A DNA stretch of 64,000 nt, from contig NZ_CP093300.1 in the NCBI RefSeq assembly GCF_022812285.1, positions 3,596,001 to 3,660,000 of the forward strand, in the 5' to 3' direction. Origin of the DNA: Alkalihalobacillus sp. LMS39 (GTDB lineage: Bacteria > Bacillota > Bacilli > Bacillales > Bacillaceae_F). The notes under the pieces are model-generated. The model worked only from the letters and a program-made list of their open reading frames with translations, was not told the origin of the DNA and did not search any database. Positions within the stretch are counted from its first letter, which is position 1, and every line of letters starts with the position of its first letter. The translations under genes were made by a program, and so were the position numbers. Shown here piece by piece: positions 53,449 through 61,944 of this stretch.

Positions 53449-53504
53449 TTTATTTTCGACTTGGAAACGAAATCCTCGTTTTAATTTCAGACAACTCTCA
53501 ATAC

Positions 53505-53540
53505 TAAAAGTGTTTGATGGTATCGTTCAAACACTTTTTT
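53505..53540 (+). terminator. Terminator of the TetR gene
   Basis: AAAAGTGTTTGA and TCAAACACTTTT arms around a short loop, ending in a T-run. Confidence 0.8.
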
Positions 53541-53575
53541 CACTTCCGTTTAAAAAATGTAAAGGAGATGTTTGT

Positions 53576-53767
53576 ATGCTTGGAATGAAACGAAATAAAA
53601 AAAATGGAAACACCCCCTTAATGGTGACACTCGTTGGGGTTGGTGTTGGTGCAGCAGCATATGGATTAATGCGTGGCCGTAACAATGGGAACAATGACGA
53701 CAATAATCAAATGATGGACAACATGATGCAACCGATTCAAAAAGCAATGAACCAATTCCGTAACTAA
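53576..53767 (+). CDS. Small DUF3918/YrzQ-like protein
   Basis: A 63-residue protein with basic N-terminus, one membrane-like segment (TPLMVTLVGVGVGAAAYGLM) and an Asn/Met-rich tail. It resembles small YrzQ-type proteins of Bacillus, of unknown function. The ATG at 53576 follows AAAGGAG by eight bases; the frame upstream overlaps the TetR terminator and is not used. A GC-rich hairpin (53774-53806) follows. Confidence 0.75.
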   Translation: MLGMKRNKKNGNTPLMVTLVGVGVGAAAYGLMRGRNNGNNDDNNQMMDNMMQPIQKAMNQFRN

Positions 53768-53773
53768 CTGCCT

Positions 53774-53806
53774 CCCCCGAACAGCTAATGCTTTTGTTGT
53801 TCGGGG
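53774..53806 (+). terminator. Hairpin after the small YrzQ-like gene
   Basis: CCCCGAACA pairs with TTGTTCGGGG. There is no clear T-run, so its function as terminator is probable only. Confidence 0.5.
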
Positions 53807-53917
53807 AACTACATAAAAGCACAAACTAATTTTATTCGAGTGCGTGACAAGGTAAGACGAATGTGGAGTGTATTATTGGCTTTTCCTTATAGATGGGCAG
53901 GAGGTTTTTTAATTAAT

Positions 53918-53966
53918 TCTATTGGACACTTCTTTTCTTTTCGCCTGTGTTTTGTCCAATAGAACA
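53918..53966. repeat. Dispersed TTCTATTGGACA hairpin repeat
   Basis: TTCTATTGGACACTTC and GTTTTGTCCAATAGAAC are inverted around a pyrimidine-rich centre, the same unit as in the tandem array at 8524-8682. Confidence 0.65.
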
Positions 53967-53980
53967 AATTACACCCAGAA

Positions 53981-54017
53981 AAGAAAAACCAGCAGAACCC
54001 TCTCTACCGGTTTTTCT
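53981..54017 (-). terminator. Terminator of the GH43-like gene
   Basis: AGAAAAACC and GGTTTTTCT arms, 15 bp after the stop codon at 54032. Confidence 0.6.
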
Positions 54018-54031
54018 ACTTTCTAAATATA

Positions 54032-54973
54032 TCATTTCTTCAAATTCATCATCAGGGGTTCATCCCGGTTACATTTAACAATCTCATTTTTTAGCTCTAA
54101 TTTTGCAACTTGGATGCTGGACCGTTTGCTTTCAAATGAATCGCCGGTTGTTTGTTTATGAACACCAGGGTGAGTAAAGTAATATATATAAGCTTCTTCA
54201 TTATGGACGAGGACATCAGCATGACGACCATAATCATAATCATCTTCCCGCTGACCGAATTCATCGAGAATCATTGAATTTTTTTCCCAATTCTCACAGT
54301 CACTTGAGCGAAAGACTATCTGCCCTTTCCAACTGTCAACGATAAGCCAATATGCACTTTTCCAATAAAATACGTTCGCTCCTTCATGAGGAAAACCGGT
54401 TATAACTGGACCGATGACCTCCCATTCGTATAAGTCATCACTTTTTGCAACATATGTATGTGAATCATGGGCTTCATCTTTGTACCATAATCGATAACTT
54501 CCATCTGGATGTTGGTGGACGGCAGCATCTATAACAAAGTTCGAGCTTAGGTGTAACGGAGATTGATACGTCCAATCCCATAAATTGTTACTTGTATAGT
54601 GTCTTATTTCCCGTTCAACTACTGGCCAATCTGTTGGTATTCCTTGAATGTAACTGACATACATATGATACATTCCATCTACGAAAACAATCTCAGGAGC
54701 CCAAAATGTATTATGGCCTTGCTCTACCTCTAACCCTTCTATTATCCCACGATACTTCCAATTAACCCCATTAGAAGATGAGGCTATACCTAGTGATGTA
54801 CCATGAACCCATGAAACCCCGATACCGGGCGCTGTCGCTCTTCGATTTGTATAAATCATCCACCATTGTTTTTCTTGCTCATTCCATATAATCGTAGGAT
54901 CCGCAGCCCCATCATAAATCGGATCACGAAACAATGGAACATGAGCGTAGCTTTCTTTCTCTTTTTCATTCAT
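54032..54973 (-). CDS. GH43-like glycoside hydrolase (five-bladed propeller)
   Basis: A 313-residue protein with repeated beta-propeller blades. The early Asp in DGAADPTIIW, WAPEIVFVDGMYHMYVSYI and the later EGANVFYWKSAYWLIVDSW fit the GH43/GH117-type clan, whose members cut arabinose-, xylose- or galactose-based oligosaccharides. No signal peptide is present, so it acts inside the cell. The ATG at 54973 has AAAGGAGG at good distance; an earlier ATG at 54979 is too close to it. It is divergent from the AraC gene at 55284. Substrate unknown. Confidence 0.75.
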   Translation of the reverse strand: MNEKEKESYAHVPLFRDPIYDGAADPTIIWNEQEKQWWMIYTNRRATAPGIGVSWVHGTSLGIASSSNGVNWKYRGIIEGLEVEQGHNTFWAPEIVFVDGMYHMYVSYIQGIPTDWPVVEREIRHYTSNNLWDWTYQSPLHLSSNFVIDAAVHQHPDGSYRLWYKDEAHDSHTYVAKSDDLYEWEVIGPVITGFPHEGANVFYWKSAYWLIVDSWKGQIVFRSSDCENWEKNSMILDEFGQREDDYDYGRHADVLVHNEEAYIYYFTHPGVHKQTTGDSFESKRSSIQVAKLELKNEIVKCNRDEPLMMNLKK

Positions 54974-55283
54974 TTTCATTCCTCCTTTCAGTTTTATTCT
55001 CTTTTCATACAAACTGATTCCTCTTTCTCTTACACAATTTGTTTATTTTCAAAAGATTTTCACTATTTCTTATAGATACACCGTACTATCTGACTTTGGA
55101 ATCTGTTGCGAGTCTTTTTTACAAATCAGTTCTTTAGACACAGTAGTTAAATTATCTAAAAAACCCTTTGGAATAATTAGGTTATTCCTACTCATTTTTC
55201 ATTATATTGAACATGGTAAAATATGATAATAATTATTATTATATTAAAATTTATATCACACTTTTTAACGAGGTGTTGTTCCA

Positions 55284-56513
55284 TTGGATTCTAATCATAT
55301 TCAATTTTTACTTAATCTTCTTCAAAACTCATATAAAGTACCTGTTATGTTTATCGGGCCAGATAAGAACATCATGTTTGAATACAATTCTGTATTAAAT
55401 CCGATTTACCTGACAAAAGATGAACTCATTTCCACCTTGCTAAATGAGAATGACAAGCCATGTTATCCTCATTTTAAAACAACTATGTTTGAGACATTTT
55501 TCCTAATTCATGTTGAAAAGAATCATAAAAAACTCGGAACTTTGCTTATCGGTCCTTTTTTAACCGATGATGTGGCAGAAGAAATGATTTCTGGTCTTTT
55601 ATTTGATTATCAAATCCCGTCGTACTTACATTCCGATTTACTTTATTATTTTCAAAGCTTAACAAAACTAAAGCAAGAGGACTTACTCCATCTAGCTCAA
55701 CATGCTTACTTTTTGTTCTTCTTTCAAAAATTAGACCTCCCTTCTCTTCAGCAAGAATCCAAGCTGGTGAATATTGATAAAGTAAAGATTGAAAAAGAAT
55801 TACAAATACGCCGGCTTGATGGGCGGTTTCATATGGATTATCACCAAGAGCAATATATATGGCAATACATTCGGGAAGGAAAAAAAGATAAGCTGGAAGA
55901 ACACTTAAACCAAATAAATGTAGACAGGATTGGGCTCTTATCGAAAACAAGCCATCTACGCCATGTAAAAAACTACTGCATCATCGGGATCGCACTTGCT
56001 TCAAGAGCTGCCATTGAAGGTGGACTTTATCCTGAAATTGTTTTAACGATGAGTGATATTTATATTCAACGTATTGAAGATACACAAGAAGTTCAAAATG
56101 TAGAGATGATTTTCCTTCTAACAAGAGAATATATGTTTGAGCTAACAGACCGTATTCATGCTAGTAAATTAAAAAATCATTCAAAAACAATCGCAATATG
56201 TAAAAACTATATTTTTAATCATATTTTTGAGAAGCTAACGATTGATGTTATCGCTAAAAAAGTTCACCTTAATCCCATTTACTTATCTCGATTATTTAAA
56301 AAAGAAACCGGCCTTTCTCTCGGGAAATACATACAACAGGAAAAATTAAACGAAGCCAAAAAATTACTGTTGCAAAGTGAATATACAATTTCTGAAATTT
56401 GTAATCTTTTACAGTTCGGTGACCAGAGTTATTTTGCTAGCGCTTTTAAAAAACATACCGGATTAACCCCTAGTCAATATCGAAAGGAGAATGAGTTAAT
56501 CTATCAAAATTAA
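55284..56513 (+). CDS. AraC-family regulator with N-terminal sensor domain
   Basis: A 409-residue regulator. An N-terminal PAS-like region (about residues 1-150, QFLLNLLQNSYKVPVMFIGPDKN...LGTLLIGPF) and a helical middle part precede the C-terminal AraC HTH pair (about 305-405, LTIDVIAKKVHLNPIYLSRLFKKETG and TISEICNLLQFGDQSYFASAFKKHTG). The start is TTG with GAGGTG upstream. It is divergent from the GH43-like gene, which it probably activates. Confidence 0.85.
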   Translation: MDSNHIQFLLNLLQNSYKVPVMFIGPDKNIMFEYNSVLNPIYLTKDELISTLLNENDKPCYPHFKTTMFETFFLIHVEKNHKKLGTLLIGPFLTDDVAEEMISGLLFDYQIPSYLHSDLLYYFQSLTKLKQEDLLHLAQHAYFLFFFQKLDLPSLQQESKLVNIDKVKIEKELQIRRLDGRFHMDYHQEQYIWQYIREGKKDKLEEHLNQINVDRIGLLSKTSHLRHVKNYCIIGIALASRAAIEGGLYPEIVLTMSDIYIQRIEDTQEVQNVEMIFLLTREYMFELTDRIHASKLKNHSKTIAICKNYIFNHIFEKLTIDVIAKKVHLNPIYLSRLFKKETGLSLGKYIQQEKLNEAKKLLLQSEYTISEICNLLQFGDQSYFASAFKKHTGLTPSQYRKENELIYQN

Positions 56514-56561
56514 TGGCACTGTATCTTATATCATCACTTTAAATTCTTAATAAAAAAACTA

Positions 56562-56590
56562 TTGACACTTCTTTAACTTTAATTTAGTAT
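56562..56590 (+). promoter_or_regulatory. Sigma-A promoter of the M-box leader
   Basis: TTGACA (56562-56567) and TAGTAT (56585-56590) with a 17-bp spacer, placing the transcript start just before the aptamer. Confidence 0.75.
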
Positions 56591-56610
56591 CAATATTGTA
56601 AAAAATTGAA

Positions 56611-56775
56611 AATTCCTCGTTAGGTGAGGCTCCTGTGCTGGAGATATGCTGCTGCCCAAAAATGTCCAAAGACGCCAATGGGTCAACAGAAACCATCGAC
56701 ATAAGGTGGTTTTTAACGTAGCTGGATATTTAATCCTATGCCGCACAGTGCTAAAGCTCTACGAATGGAGGGAAA
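56611..56775 (+). ncRNA. M-box (ykoK-type) magnesium riboswitch
   Basis: The conserved stretches of the M-box aptamer appear in order: TCGTTAGGTGAGGCTCCT, GCTGCTGCCCAAAAATGTCC, AAGACGCCAATGGGTCAACA, CATCGACATAAGGTGG, CCTATGCCGCACAGTGCTAA and AGCTCTACGAATGGAG closing P1. It senses Mg2+; high Mg2+ favours the downstream terminator. It controls the MgtE-like transporter gene. Confidence 0.95.
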
Positions 56776-56828
56776 TGTTAGATTTGTATTGTTTTTTGTA
56801 CAGATCTGTGTTTTTGCTGTGCAAATCG

Positions 56829-56858
56829 CCACCTTCATTCGTTTGAAGGTGGTTTTTT
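56829..56858 (+). terminator. Riboswitch expression-platform terminator
   Basis: CCACCTTCA pairs with TGAAGGTGG around a short loop, followed by six T. Confidence 0.9.
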
Positions 56859-57002
56859 CATTTCCTTTTAAAATAATTCTTCCTAGGGGGTGGTATGAAT
56901 TGGATAGTAGTCCGGAACCTGATTTATTTCTTTTTTCTTGTTTTAGTAAACTCAACAAAATCAATTGGACATGGACCCAATTCATGTCCCAAGGAGGAAA
57001 CA

Positions 57003-57629
57003 ATGATGGCAAAAGTAGAATTAGATTTAAAAGTGCAACAAGAATTACAAGAGTATAAAGAAAAAGAAACTATCAAAAGTGATGTATTAGTGAACGGGTC
57101 GGTCTTTCAAATTTGGAAAGTACGTCTACCTTTTTTAATTATTACACTAATCGGTGGAATGCTTGCGGGAGCTGTCGTCGGTGCATTTGAAGAAGCGTTA
57201 GAAGCCATTGTTATTTTGGCTGTATTTATCCCGGTTATCATGGATATGGGTGGAAATGCGGGGACACAATCTTCCTCGATTTTTACAAGAGCTTTTGTAT
57301 TAGGACAAATTTCATTTGAGAGATGGAAAAAACATCTTGGAAAAGAAATTCTTGTTGGTATAAGTATGGGTGCAGTACTTGGGGTTGCCGCGTGTTTAAT
57401 TGCTTACTTATGGCAAGGGATTTTTGCACTTGGTCTTGTTGTTGGCTTATCACTATTTTTCACAGTTACGATAGCGACTACAATTGGTTTCTTAATTCCT
57501 TATATTCTTGTCAAATTAGGTTTCGATCAAGCTGCGGGGTCAGACCCATTTATTACGACAATTAAAGATGTGACAGGGCTATTAATTTATTTTGGTTTAG
57601 CTTCAGTACTATTGGCTCATTTAATGTAA
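57003..57629 (+). CDS. MgtE-type Mg2+ transporter, membrane domain only
   Basis: A 208-residue protein equal to the C-terminal membrane half of MgtE, with five predicted helices. MDMGGNAGTQSSSIFTRAFVLGQ in the pore region and the late GFDQAAGSDPFITTIKDVTGLLIYFGLA are diagnostic. The usual N-domain and CBS pair (together about 250 residues), which close the channel at high Mg2+, are absent, and the leader upstream encodes no remnant. The ATG at 57003 has AAGGAGG seven bases upstream. Control by the M-box suggests Mg2+ uptake. Confidence 0.88.
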   Translation: MMAKVELDLKVQQELQEYKEKETIKSDVLVNGSVFQIWKVRLPFLIITLIGGMLAGAVVGAFEEALEAIVILAVFIPVIMDMGGNAGTQSSSIFTRAFVLGQISFERWKKHLGKEILVGISMGAVLGVAACLIAYLWQGIFALGLVVGLSLFFTVTIATTIGFLIPYILVKLGFDQAAGSDPFITTIKDVTGLLIYFGLASVLLAHLM

Positions 57630-57740
57630 CAAAACACGATTGAACCGGAGTAGAACTTATAAAATAACTTGTCTTCTCAAGCAATGATAATTGATTGGAG
57701 TTCACAGGCTAATCAATCATATAACATGATAATTGAAAAG

Positions 57741-57769
57741 TGAGGCGTTTGATAATAAAAGAACGCCTC
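57741..57769 (-). terminator. Possible terminator of the YitT-family gene
   Basis: GAGGCGTT and AACGCCTC arms with an A-rich loop, eight bp after the stop codon at 57777; the T-run is weak. Confidence 0.5.
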
Positions 57770-57776
57770 CCATTTC

Positions 57777-58397
57777 CTAGGCATCTTGAGCACTGACAGG
57801 CTGAACCTTCACTATTTGAAGGCTATCAATGACTTTTGTTGATAACCATTGACAAACAATGGCGTACAAAACAATTTCAATTTTTATAACAGTAGCAGTT
57901 AATATAAAGATAAATAAATTCACCCAAAACATCGTTTTTCCTGGTGGGTAGTCTTTCTTCTTTGCGATGAACAAAGCTAAAATAACCATACCACCACTAG
58001 AAGCACCATTTCTTATTAGAATCCCGACTCCCATTCCGAACAACAACGCACCTACTAGTAACGAATAAAATAAGTTCATGTTTCCAAGTGACAAAAAAGT
58101 AGGTATCACACTCACAGTCACAGATGTGACCGTAACTGCATACATCGTGCGAACGGTCCACCAACGACCAAATATTTTAACTGAAAATAGGAGCATTAAA
58201 CCATTAACAAGCCATAAGGCAACCCCAAGAGGCAACAAAAGCCCATAATTTAATAGTAAGGCTAAACCTGCAGCTCCTCCAGATGGAATGTCATGAGGGA
58301 ATAAAAAAATGCCCATTGCTAAGCCTTGTACCATTCCACCTAATGTTAAAGAAAAATATCGATAACATTCCTGTTTTGAAAAACCAACTAACTTCAT
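57777..58397 (-). CDS. YitT family membrane protein, short form
   Basis: A 206-residue membrane protein with five to six helices. MGIFLFPHDIPSGGAAGLALLLNY and GALLFGMGVGILIRNGASSGGMVILALFI are the two paired YitT repeats. Full-length YitT proteins (about 280 aa) end with a cytoplasmic DUF2179 domain, which is missing. Function unknown; it is monocistronic. Confidence 0.82.
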   Translation of the reverse strand: MKLVGFSKQECYRYFSLTLGGMVQGLAMGIFLFPHDIPSGGAAGLALLLNYGLLLPLGVALWLVNGLMLLFSVKIFGRWWTVRTMYAVTVTSVTVSVIPTFLSLGNMNLFYSLLVGALLFGMGVGILIRNGASSGGMVILALFIAKKKDYPPGKTMFWVNLFIFILTATVIKIEIVLYAIVCQWLSTKVIDSLQIVKVQPVSAQDA

Positions 58398-58570
58398 GAA
58401 ATCTCCCGTCTTAATCCTTCAACTGATAAAAGGATTTCAATTATATACTACCCGTTTTTAACAATGCATCGTTCTACTCTTTCCGAGTCTTTATACAGCA
58501 AACATCTCATATACGAGCATTAGAAACTTTATTAGCTTTTTGGATTCTTGTATAAAATCCGGACAAAACT

Positions 58571-58975
58571 TTACTCCTTTGCATCTCTTCTCCAATGATA
58601 TGTATCCTTAAAAATATTTAAATGAGTTCCATTAATGATAATTGTTTCATCATCTAGCCATTCTACATCATACTCTGACTCTGGATAATGCCAATAAATG
58701 ATCTTATCATTTAATTCTGGGAACTTTTCATTATTAGAATCAATTCCAACCGCTAACGAATACTTTACAGTGGAATGTGCATTTACTAGATACACATTAG
58801 CAGTAAAAGTACCGTCGGGAGAATCTATACTTTCCTGTAACGCAAATGTACCATTTATATTTGATAAATCTGTTGAAAAAAACATCTTATTCACACCATA
58901 AAAGAATAAGAAAAGTATCAACAAAAAACCAGATAATATTACGAACAAGCGAGTACGAAATTTCTTGTTAGCCAT
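58571..58975 (-). CDS. DUF5412-like membrane-anchored protein
   Basis: A 134-residue protein with one N-terminal membrane helix (about residues 9-30) and an extracellular beta-rich domain (SPDGTFTANVYLVNAHSTVKYSLAVGI, YDVEWLDDETIIINGTHLNI). It resembles the uncharacterised DUF5412 group. Monocistronic. Confidence 0.7.
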   Translation of the reverse strand: MANKKFRTRLFVILSGFLLILFLFFYGVNKMFFSTDLSNINGTFALQESIDSPDGTFTANVYLVNAHSTVKYSLAVGIDSNNEKFPELNDKIIYWHYPESEYDVEWLDDETIIINGTHLNIFKDTYHWRRDAKE

Positions 58976-59361
58976 CCTCAGACCACCCTATCTTTAACTA
59001 AAATATATACCGGTGCCTTCTCTTATAGAATAAGATAATAATAGCCTAGCGAATATCAATAATCAACGTGATTTTACATTTATTACTTATAATGACGTTC
59101 ACTATTTTTAATCATCAGAAGTTGATTCTTCAATGTTTTCTACTCTGACACCAGTACTACAAACAGTCTTGTTCGTAAAGTTAACACTTCTTTGTCAGCA
59201 ACTCTTTGTTTTCATGTATACTATTTTCTTTTATTCACTCATTAAGAAAACTCCTCATAAATAAATGTAAGGAGTTTTACTAGAATATGAACTTTTTGTT
59301 TGAGAAGCCTTTTCGCTTATACCTGGAATTTTTTTTAATTGTTCCCTCGTTACTACTCCAC
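58976..59361. other. Intergenic, no gene recognised
   Basis: AT-rich spacer. The only structured part is a hairpin near 59247-59280 (AAAACTCCT and AGGAGTTTT), a likely terminator for the dihydrouridine synthase gene. Confidence 0.5.
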
Positions 59362-60318
59362 TTAAAGTTCAAAGTTATCAAGCAAAGCTCGGACTTCATC
59401 TGTTGATTTAGTGTTCATTAGTGAATTTCTTAATGTACTTGCCCCCGGAAATCCTTTTACATATATTTTGAAAAAGCGATGAAGCGCATGAAACGGACGT
59501 AGCTCTAATCCTGCATATTGATCATGGAGATCGATATGCAATCGTAAAAGAGTAAGTAATTCCATACTGCTATGTTCTCTAGGATCTTTTTCAAAGGCAA
59601 ATGGGTTATGGAAAATACCACGACCAATCATTACCCCATCTACACCGTATTCATTAACAAGTCTTAGACCTGTTTGGCGGTCTGGAATATCACCGTTAAT
59701 CGTTAAAAGAGTATCTGGTGCTACACGGTCACGTAATTTTTTAATTTCCGGGATCAGTTCCCAATGAGCATCTACCTTGCTCATTTCCTCTCTTGTTCGC
59801 AGATGAATGGAAAGATTCACAATATCTTGTTTCAATAGGTGTGTCAGCCATTCTTGCCACTCGTCTAATTCCTTAAAACCAAGCCTTGTTTTCACACTTA
59901 CAGGCAATCCTCCTGCTTTTGCTTCTTGAATTAACTCTGCTGCAACTTCAGGGCGGCAGATTAATCCACTTCCCTTTCCATGCCGCGCAACATTAGGAAC
60001 AGGACAGCCCATATTAATATCCAAACCTTTAAAGCCACGTTGCGCCATACCAATACTCATTTGCCGAAAGTGGTCAGGATTGTCTCCCCAAATATGGGCG
60101 ACAATGGGTTGTTCATCTTCTGTAAAAGCTAAACGCCCACGTAAACTTTTGTTTCCCTCTGGATGACAATAACTATCACTGTTTGCAAACTCCGTAAAAA
60201 ACACATCCGGTCTAGCTGCCGCACTTACAACATGACGAAAAACAACATCTGTTACTTCTTCCATTGGTGCCAATATAAAAAAAGGTCGTGGTAACTCACG
60301 CCAAAAATTTTCCTTCAT
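59362..60318 (-). CDS. tRNA-dihydrouridine synthase
   Basis: A 318-residue FMN enzyme that reduces uridine to dihydrouridine in tRNA. The TIM-barrel motifs [49 protein letters not shown] and [18 protein letters not shown] are in order; the Cys of the GCP motif is the expected acid. A helical domain follows (about 250-318). The ATG at 60318 opens at the family N-terminus; a TTG at 60330 is an alternative. This is an extra Dus paralogue away from the usual dusB context. Confidence 0.9.
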   Translation of the reverse strand: MKENFWRELPRPFFILAPMEEVTDVVFRHVVSAAARPDVFFTEFANSDSYCHPEGNKSLRGRLAFTEDEQPIVAHIWGDNPDHFRQMSIGMAQRGFKGLDINMGCPVPNVARHGKGSGLICRPEVAAELIQEAKAGGLPVSVKTRLGFKELDEWQEWLTHLLKQDIVNLSIHLRTREEMSKVDAHWELIPEIKKLRDRVAPDTLLTINGDIPDRQTGLRLVNEYGVDGVMIGRGIFHNPFAFEKDPREHSSMELLTLLRLHIDLHDQYAGLELRPFHALHRFFKIYVKGFPGASTLRNSLMNTKSTDEVRALLDNFEL

Positions 60319-60565
60319 CTTTATCTTCAAATCCTCTCACTTTGGGGTTCAGTCCAATTGCCATTCCTATTATTAAAAGCTACAAGAATTTCCCATACCT
60401 CAGTATTTCAACACAAGGTCGGACGACTCCTAATATATCCCCATTTTACGATGCTTAAGATATAATTTTATAACAACACCATAAAAAATGGAATAGAGTC
60501 CACCATTCTCACTAACTCTAGTTAGTTATGCCCTTACACTTTCTTTTTCCTTCGAGTAAAACACA

Positions 60566-60600
60566 TAAAAAATGCGACTCCTGATTAAATTCAGAAACCG
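60566..60600. repeat. 35-bp direct repeat, orphan copy of the tRNA-Val terminator
   Basis: The run AAAAAATGCGACTCCTGATT plus the next 15 bases is identical to 61890-61924, where it forms the terminator of tRNA-Val. Here no tRNA is attached. The two copies are in the same orientation 1,324 bp apart. Confidence 0.8.
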
Positions 60601-60734
60601 CCTGGTATAGTAATACCTCCCGGTTACGAATTGGCTATAGATGCGTATGTGTTATCAAAAAACATTTTATTGTTTTTAATCTTCATATTAATATCTGGAC
60701 TAGGGTTTATGTTAATTAGGGCGAAAAAAGATTA
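60596..60734 (+). pseudogene. C-terminal remnant of a membrane protein
   Basis: About 45 codons open from just inside the 35-bp repeat, with no start codon, encode KPPGIVIPPGYELAIDAYVL, a strong membrane helix (ILLFLIFILISGLGFMLI) and a charged RAKKD end. This is the look of the tail of a membrane protein whose front was lost at the repeat junction. Family not recognised. Confidence 0.45.
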
Positions 60735-60752
60735 AAAAAGCAGCCATTTCTA

Positions 60753-61008
60753 TTAGGTTGCTTTCTGTTTTTTCGTTTTATCATTAATTTCATCAAGTAA
60801 TTTAACAATCTCCAGAACACCTAGTAATAACAAGCCCGAAATAAGAACTAATGATAATTGCAATTGCATAATACCAACGATCCGGGTTTGGTACATATGT
60901 ATAGCCTGGAACTGCATTACTTAGTGTAAAACCAACAATTAAAAAGAAACTAAACACCCAATGATCTTTTAACTTTCTATACATAAAATACAAGAAAAGA
61001 CCACTCAA
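60753..61008 (-). pseudogene. Small membrane protein gene with a probable frameshift
   Basis: The open frame 60802-61008 (68 aa) has two membrane helices but ends oddly (LVITRCSGDC). One base removed in the GGG near 60829-60832 lets the frame run on to 60753 as GLLLLGVLEIVKLLDEINDK plus a basic end, a natural continuation of the second helix. This suggests a recent single-base insertion or a sequence error. Its start overlaps the lipoprotein terminator region. Function unknown. Confidence 0.5.
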
Positions 61009-61022
61009 TGTGAGTAGTCTTC
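60998..61022 (-). terminator. Terminator of the Ltp lipoprotein gene
   Basis: AAGACTACTCAC and GTGAGTGGTCTT-like arms with a short loop and T-run on the minus strand, directly after the stop codon at 61031. Confidence 0.65.
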
Positions 61023-61030
61023 ATGTTTTA

Positions 61031-61558
61031 TTAATTTGGTAAGTTATCAATAGCATATTGCGCTTGTTCATTTGTAAATTGTTCGCCGTATTCTGATGTA
61101 AGTTGTTCCAATAGTTCTTGGTCAGACATTGGCATCATCTCTAAATAGCTTATAGCCGATTTAAGGGCTTGTTCGTTATAATCTACTTCTATATTTTCTA
61201 TGGCGTATTGAGCAGCTTCCTCCGGATATTTATCTCCATACTCAGAAGTCAATTGTTCAAAAAGTCCTTTTTCCGAAAACGGCATAAAGCTGATATAATT
61301 TTCAGCGGCCCTTAAAGCGTTTTGATATTCACGAGGAACGTCATCTGCCTCTTGTTCAGCCGGATCTGCTGGTTCTTCTGGTTCAGTCTCTTCTTCTTCT
61401 ACAACATCTGTTTCCTCATCGGCATCAGTTTCAGTTTCAGCTTCAACTACTTCTGTTTCCTCTGGTTCAACAGCAGCCTGTCCTTCTTCTTCTAAGCCAC
61501 ATGCAGTCATAAAGGCAATCAATAAAACCATTAAAAGTATAGATAGTATTTTTTTCAT
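61031..61558 (-). CDS. Ltp-family lipoprotein with two Ltp repeats
   Basis: A 175-residue surface lipoprotein. The signal peptide ends in FMTAC (Cys20), followed by a highly acidic Glu/Asp/Pro linker (about 22-75). Two tandem 45-residue Ltp domains (Host cell surface-exposed lipoprotein family) share the pattern ALRAAENYISFMPFSEKGL then LTSEYG and AQYAIENI/AIDNL. The best-known relative is the Ltp superinfection-exclusion protein of Streptococcus phage TP-J34, which blocks DNA entry of other phages. Many Firmicutes encode such lipoproteins in chromosomes, so a phage-exclusion role here is a hypothesis. It lies in a 1.3-kb segment bounded by direct repeats beside a tRNA. Confidence 0.87.
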   Translation of the reverse strand: MKKILSILLMVLLIAFMTACGLEEEGQAAVEPEETEVVEAETETDADEETDVVEEEETEPEEPADPAEQEADDVPREYQNALRAAENYISFMPFSEKGLFEQLTSEYGDKYPEEAAQYAIENIEVDYNEQALKSAISYLEMMPMSDQELLEQLTSEYGEQFTNEQAQYAIDNLPN

Positions 61559-61887
61559 AGTAAAATCCTCCTATTTTTCAGTACATGGACTACTATACTA
61601 TTTTTTTTAAGAAGATGAAATACATTCGACGAAGTTCGATGTTATTCGACATAAAAAGACACCCATCTCCAAAAGATGAATGCCTTTTTTATAAACATAT
61701 TTATTTTACACTATCAATTGTAGCACGTTTGAAATGCATATGCCCTCGAGTCAGCTGACGACGAAGCTGCAGCCAACGAATTTGATTCTCTCCTCGATGA
61801 AAAGGAACAATCTTAACCAACTATTTTTACTTTATAAGGTTTTTAAGGTTTAATATGTGTAAGTTGGTTGGTTTTTCCCTCCCACAA
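61559..61887. other. Intergenic between Ltp gene and tRNA-Val
   Basis: No gene. A hairpin at about 61659-61692 (AAAAAGACACCCATC and GATGAATGCCTTTTTT) looks like a terminator. The rest has no recognised signal apart from the upstream region of the lipoprotein gene. Confidence 0.45.
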
Positions 61888-61926
61888 ATAAAAAATGCGA
61901 CTCCTGATTAAATTCAGAAACCGCAT
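61888..61926 (-). terminator. tRNA-Val terminator, second copy of the 35-bp repeat
   Basis: On the minus strand AATGCG and CGCATT close an outer stem with an inner TTCTGA/TCAGGA stem, then six T. It starts 19 bp after the tRNA 3' end. Confidence 0.8.
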
Positions 61927-61944
61927 TGTTTCAATTAATATGTA

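Larger units (their letters stand above)
56514..57002. other. Long leader region of the MgtE-like gene
   Basis: No gene. It contains the promoter at 56562-56590, the M-box aptamer at 56611-56775, its terminator at 56829-56858 and about 140 nt between terminator and start codon. A short frame from about 56895 has no ribosome site. Confidence 0.75.
60331..60752. other. Spacer with a repeat and a truncated membrane-protein remnant
   Basis: Contains the first copy of a 35-bp direct repeat (60566-60600) and, directly behind it, an open frame without start codon. Confidence 0.5.

Noticed and set aside
53429-53575. Longer start for the small YrzQ-like protein
   Set aside because: The extension overlaps the TetR gene end and its terminator; the ATG at 53576 has a perfect ribosome site.
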